This document shows, piece by piece, positions 61,296-64,000 of a DNA stretch of 64,000 nt (position 1 is its first letter; every line of letters starts with the position of its first letter). The translations under genes were made by a program, and so were the position numbers. The notes under the pieces were generated by a model, which was given only the letters and a program-made list of their open reading frames with translations, was not told where the DNA came from and did not search any database. The stretch covers positions 62,001 through 126,000 of the forward strand of contig CANQWS010000003.1 of NCBI GenBank assembly GCA_947627615.1, given 5' to 3'. Source of the DNA: an uncultured Muribaculaceae bacterium. GTDB lineage: Bacteria; Bacteroidota; Bacteroidia; Bacteroidales; Muribaculaceae.

Positions 61296-62068
61296 TCGGG
61301 AAGATAGTGACGCACCCAGTCAATTTCCATCTCCACGGGCAGGTCTCCGGCATCCACGTCGCCGACCCAGTCACCGCCCAACTGCATGTCCATAAGCAGA
61401 TACTGGTCAATGTAGAAGGGGAACTGTCCGTCAACTCCCGTGGCGGGATAGGTCATGGTCTCCTTGCCGTTGACCAGAAACACAATGCGGTCAGGGTGGA
61501 TTTCCACGCCGTAGACGTTGAAGCCGTCGCGGTCAATGGCTCCCGTGGTGCTGTGAGGGGGATTTTTGTCGCCGCCCCGGTTCTGGGTGTAGTCGGAGTG
61601 AACGGTCTGATAGACGAAGTGGTTGTTGTTGAGCCGCTCCATGATGTCGATTTCGCCACCGAGCGGCCAGCGGTATTTGCGGTAATCGTAAGGCAGAAGC
61701 CACAAAGCCGGCCATGCCCCCTTGGCTCCGTGCAGGCGGGCGCGTATCTCTATTTTGCCGGGAGCGAACGATTTACGGTTTTTGGTCCAGACGCCGCCGG
61801 TCAGATAGGGGGAATGGTCCACGGAAGTGTCGGGATTGACAATTCCGCGCAGAATGAGCTTGCCGTCACGCACAATCACGAGGTCCTCGCGGTCCGACAT
61901 GGTGTTGTCCCAGTTCGATGTGCCGCGGGTGCAGCGCCCCCAGACCGAAGTGTCAAGCCTGTTGGAGTTGAAATTGTCTTCCCATGCCAGACGCCACTTT
62001 GTAGGGCCGGCCAGAGCCGCTGAAACCGACATGACGGCTGCGGCAAATAAAATCGCAATCTTCTTCAT
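61292..62068 (-). CDS. GH16 family glycoside hydrolase
   Basis: A 258-residue secreted beta-jelly-roll enzyme (signal peptide MKKIAILFAAAVMSVSAALAG). Mature start WRLAWEDNFNSNRLDTSVWGR is typical of GH16, and the catalytic ExDxxE motif is GGEIDIMERLN, preceded by GAWPALWLLP. Extra segments such as HFVYQTVHSDY and NVYGVEIHPDRIVFLVNG also fit. GH16 members cut beta-1,3- or mixed beta-glucans, beta-galactans or related polymers; specificity is not settled here. The unusual point is its place as first gene of an overlapping set with a response regulator and kinase. Confidence 0.9.
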   Translation of the reverse strand: MKKIAILFAAAVMSVSAALAGPTKWRLAWEDNFNSNRLDTSVWGRCTRGTSNWDNTMSDREDLVIVRDGKLILRGIVNPDTSVDHSPYLTGGVWTKNRKSFAPGKIEIRARLHGAKGAWPALWLLPYDYRKYRWPLGGEIDIMERLNNNHFVYQTVHSDYTQNRGGDKNPPHSTTGAIDRDGFNVYGVEIHPDRIVFLVNGKETMTYPATGVDGQFPFYIDQYLLMDMQLGGDWVGDVDAGDLPVEMEIDWVRHYLPE

Positions 62069-62215
62069 GCGGCTAAATTAGCCAAAATATTCGAGACCAA
62101 AACCATAATCACCTAAAAAAATAACAGTATCGTACCATTGGTGTGCGCCAAAGCGAAAGAATGGTGGCGGGATGAATTCGGAAGGGGAAGGGGAGCATTT
62201 TAAGGAATTATTGTG

Positions 62216-62223
62216 TATCTTTG
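62216..62223 (+). promoter_or_regulatory. Putative -7 box of the dCTP-deaminase-like cassette
   Basis: TATCTTTG, an exact -7 match, lies 27 bases before the ATG at 62251. No clear -33 element is at the usual spacing. It is downstream of the divergent GH16 gene start and can only serve the plus-strand cassette. Confidence 0.5.
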
Positions 62224-62250
62224 TCAGGCAATCAATCACATCTGACCGTT

Positions 62251-62886
62251 ATGTCGATAATCAATCTAAACCGCCGCGTGACTTCCGACTGGGATGCGAG
62301 ATGCGAGAATCTGAAATCGCCTGACAGCCTTGTGCTCGTAAAGCCCAAGGTGTCGGACCCCATTCAAAATCCGGCCTCTATGGAAGTGGAGGTGGGTGAC
62401 AATTATATTTTACCAGATGACAACAAGACCTACAAGATAGATGACAATGGACTGAAGGTCAAGCCCGGCTGTTCGGTAGTGGTCTATAGCCGGCAGAAAT
62501 TCGCGTTGCCTTACAATGTGTTCGGAGTGGTCACAGGAAAGGGCAATTACATATTTCAGGGTTGTTTCGTGTCGACCGGAAAAATCGACCCCGGATTCAA
62601 CGGATTTCTCAAAATCGGTTTTTACAACGGTGGCCGCAGAAATATAGTACTGAAGCCGGGCACCGCTTTCGCATCCGTGTTTTTTATTTCAACGGAATTC
62701 ACCATGGCTCATAAGCTTGAGGATTACCAGTCTGAGCCGCCGGCCGACAGCAAACCTATAGGCTTCTGGAGGCGTTTCGGTCTCTTTGTGTCAGCGCATT
62801 GGAAAGGAGCTTTGGGATGGCTCATAGCTGTGCCGGCATCCATCTATTATGTGATTCAGTTAGTAAAAATTATCACAGGTTCATGA
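62251..62886 (+). CDS. Membrane-anchored dCTP-deaminase/dUTPase-fold protein, probably catalytically inactive
   Basis: The ORF track starts at 62221 with an alternative codon; the ATG at 62251 (MSIINLNRRVTSDWD) follows the -7 box and was chosen, giving 211 residues. Residues about 75-150 show the trimeric dUTPase/dCTP deaminase pattern: LKVKPGCSVVVYSRQKFALP, then GKIDPGFNGFLKIGFYNGG and LKPGTAFASVFF. Compared with dCTP deaminase (IDPGF-G-ITLE-N), the catalytic Glu position is Gly in KIGFYN and the SSLAR substrate loop is replaced by GKGNYIFQG, so activity seems lost. A Trp-rich linker and a single hydrophobic helix (GWLIAVPASIYYVIQLVKII) at the C-terminus suggest tethering to the inner membrane. 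The stop overlaps the next start by 4 bases. Confidence 0.8.
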   Translation: MSIINLNRRVTSDWDARCENLKSPDSLVLVKPKVSDPIQNPASMEVEVGDNYILPDDNKTYKIDDNGLKVKPGCSVVVYSRQKFALPYNVFGVVTGKGNYIFQGCFVSTGKIDPGFNGFLKIGFYNGGRRNIVLKPGTAFASVFFISTEFTMAHKLEDYQSEPPADSKPIGFWRRFGLFVSAHWKGALGWLIAVPASIYYVIQLVKIITGS

Positions 62887-63422
62887 GTATGATTATAACC
62901 GGAGATAATCTTCTGGCCCTTGTCAGACAGCATAAAATAATTGACGAGACAGCCTACGACAGGTTCTCGCTTTCGCTGAGTCTTGACGGCTCAGTGACCA
63001 GATTCAGGGGCGAATTGCCGCTCATAACCTATGGACAGGAGGTTACGGAGAGCATGATGGAGCGTGTGGATATACCGGAAGGATATGTGCTCAATCCGGG
63101 AGAGGCCGTTCTGGCATGCAGTGCCGAAAAGGTGAAAATACCGCCGGGATATATGGGTCTGCTGCAGACCAAGGGTTCGCTGGCCCGCCTTTTCGTGACG
63201 GTTCATTGTTGTGACAGCCAGATTGAAAGCGGGTTCAGGGGCAAGGTCACCTTCGAACTGTGCAATATGGGCAGGGCCAGGGTGAGGCTGACTCCCGGAC
63301 AGAAGGTCGCTCAGATGTATCTGTTCCGGACATCGTCAGACATGGTGATGTATGACGGAATTTACCGCGATGCCGATGAACCTACGATGAGTAAACGAAA
63401 TTACAATCATAAAGATAAATGA
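62883..63422 (+). CDS. dCTP-deaminase-like protein with conserved catalytic Glu
   Basis: A 179-residue soluble protein starting at the ATG of an ATGA overlap. The dCTP deaminase/dUTPase fold is visible: FSLSLSLDGSVTRF at the N-terminus, VLNPGEAVLACSAEKVKIP, then TKGSLARLF, QIESGFRGKVTFELCNMG and LTPGQKVAQMYLF. The SLAR loop and the Glu in FELCN equal the active-site Arg/Ser and Glu of dCTP deaminase (SSLAR and ITLEFSN). The Asp of the IDPGF motif is Glu here. It may therefore deaminate or bind a pyrimidine nucleotide. Middle gene of a three-gene overlapping operon; overlap with the NUDIX gene is also ATGA. Confidence 0.8.
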   Translation: MSMIITGDNLLALVRQHKIIDETAYDRFSLSLSLDGSVTRFRGELPLITYGQEVTESMMERVDIPEGYVLNPGEAVLACSAEKVKIPPGYMGLLQTKGSLARLFVTVHCCDSQIESGFRGKVTFELCNMGRARVRLTPGQKVAQMYLFRTSSDMVMYDGIYRDADEPTMSKRNYNHKDK

Positions 63423-64000
63423 AAACCGAACTGACTCTCGCCGTGCCTACCGAAAAGGTGTGGCGAATACTGGACTACAAGGAGAACGCCGTGATCCGCG
63501 ACACTGACTCCGACACCATCTCGCGCCTGCTGGCCGACGGAATTTTCGAGCACCGTAATCTGCTCGAGGACGACCCCGGCCACAAGCAGATTATTCCCTA
63601 CGCGGTGATATGCCACGGAGATATGGTCTATCTGTTCCACCGCACCAAAAAGCAGACCGAGACCCGGCTCCACAATCTGTACTCGCTGGGCGTGGGGGGC
63701 CACATGAATCCGTGGGGCGACCACGCCATTGACACCGGCTATCTCCACCATGAACTGGAGCGCGAGATGCATGAGGAAGTGCTGCTCCACGAGGGCTGCC
63801 GGGTGGAGTGCCTGCGTCCGGTGGGGTATATCAACGATGATACCAACGAGGTGGGCCGCGTGCATCTGGGCGTGCTCTATGAGATTGTGCTCAACAACAC
63901 CGACATTGAAATCAACGAGAAGGAGAAGATGACGGGCCGCTGGGTCAGGAAAGCTGACCTGGGCGAGTATTATCCGCAGATGGAGTCCTGGTCAAAAATC
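63419..64000 (+). CDS. NUDIX-domain hydrolase (3' truncated by window)
   Basis: The frame is open from the ATG at 63419 to the window end (194 codons); the track lists only a shadow here. The product begins MKTELTLAVPTEKVWRILDYK, continues with a beta-rich part (IIPYAVICHGDMVYLFHRTK), and has the NUDIX region LGVGGHMNPWG followed by ELEREMHEEVLLHEG. REMHEE fits the core RExxEE metal-binding helix, although the Gly after it is Leu and the spacing before it is longer than in the canonical box. NUDIX enzymes cleave nucleoside diphosphate derivatives. The ATGA overlap with the dCTP-deaminase-like gene ties it to nucleotide metabolism or defence. Confidence 0.82.
   Translation, partial: MKTELTLAVPTEKVWRILDYKENAVIRDTDSDTISRLLADGIFEHRNLLEDDPGHKQIIPYAVICHGDMVYLFHRTKKQTETRLHNLYSLGVGGHMNPWGDHAIDTGYLHHELEREMHEEVLLHEGCRVECLRPVGYINDDTNEVGRVHLGVLYEIVLNNTDIEINEKEKMTGRWVRKADLGEYYPQMESWSKI

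Noticed and set aside
1-64000. tRNA, rRNA, CRISPR array, insertion sequence or prophage
   Set aside because: Looked for conserved tRNA arms, spaced repeats, transposase-like ORFs and phage structural genes; none was seen.

Overview
The window reads as chromosome of a GC-rich member of the Bacteroidales, most likely Muribaculaceae-like (the family is an inference). The signs are a SusC/SusD polysaccharide utilisation locus (PUL), a hybrid two-component regulator, type IX secretion sorting domains, a run of glycan hydrolases with lipoprotein or Sec signals, and TTG-N19-TAnnTTTG promoters in place of sigma70 boxes. No rRNA, tRNA, CRISPR array, transposase or phage gene was seen.

Layout. 1-6 kb: 3' part of miaB, an overlapping HipA-like/DUF3037 pair, a convergent glpK-glpF operon and a GltS-type symporter. 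6-14 kb: one very large secreted subtilase with a type IX sorting domain, with its own promoter and terminator. 14-18.5 kb: a GH2-GH78 operon, divergent from the PUL. 18.9-31 kb: an alpha-mannan type PUL (SusC, SusD, SusE-like, two GH76, GH125, GH97). 31-36.9 kb: a hairpin-rich intergenic region, a secreted protein, an RHS protein whose AT-rich C-terminus looks like an Ntox8 toxin, and a DUF2750 protein as likely immunity; a degenerate 25-base direct repeat lies on each side. 36.9-43.3 kb: a hybrid two-component regulator, a YdbS/YdbT-like pair and an orphan Phd/YefM antitoxin. 43.5-56.5 kb: a compact seven-gene minus-strand operon (GH92, GH31, phosphomannose isomerase, ROK kinase, GH92, MFS transporter, GH127). 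56.8-62.1 kb: a PiT phosphate transporter, and GH16, response regulator and histidine kinase genes that overlap end to end. 62.2-64 kb: three genes overlapping by ATGA, namely a membrane-anchored dCTP-deaminase/dUTPase-fold protein, a second dCTP-deaminase-like protein, and a NUDIX protein cut by the window end.

How the genes fit together. The PUL and the seven-gene operon together could take alpha-mannan to central metabolism: GH76 endo-mannanases cut the alpha-1,6 backbone, SusC/D import oligosaccharides, GH92 and GH125 release mannose, GH97 and GH31 remove other alpha-linked sugars, the MFS protein imports monosaccharide, the ROK kinase phosphorylates it and the isomerase makes fructose-6-phosphate. 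The hybrid regulator is the natural candidate controller, although the RHS toxin module now separates it from the PUL.

Best candidates for something undescribed: the nucleotide-pool-like cassette at the right edge, whose first protein looks like a membrane-tethered catalytically dead partner of the second, and the RHS/Ntox8/DUF2750 module between direct repeats.
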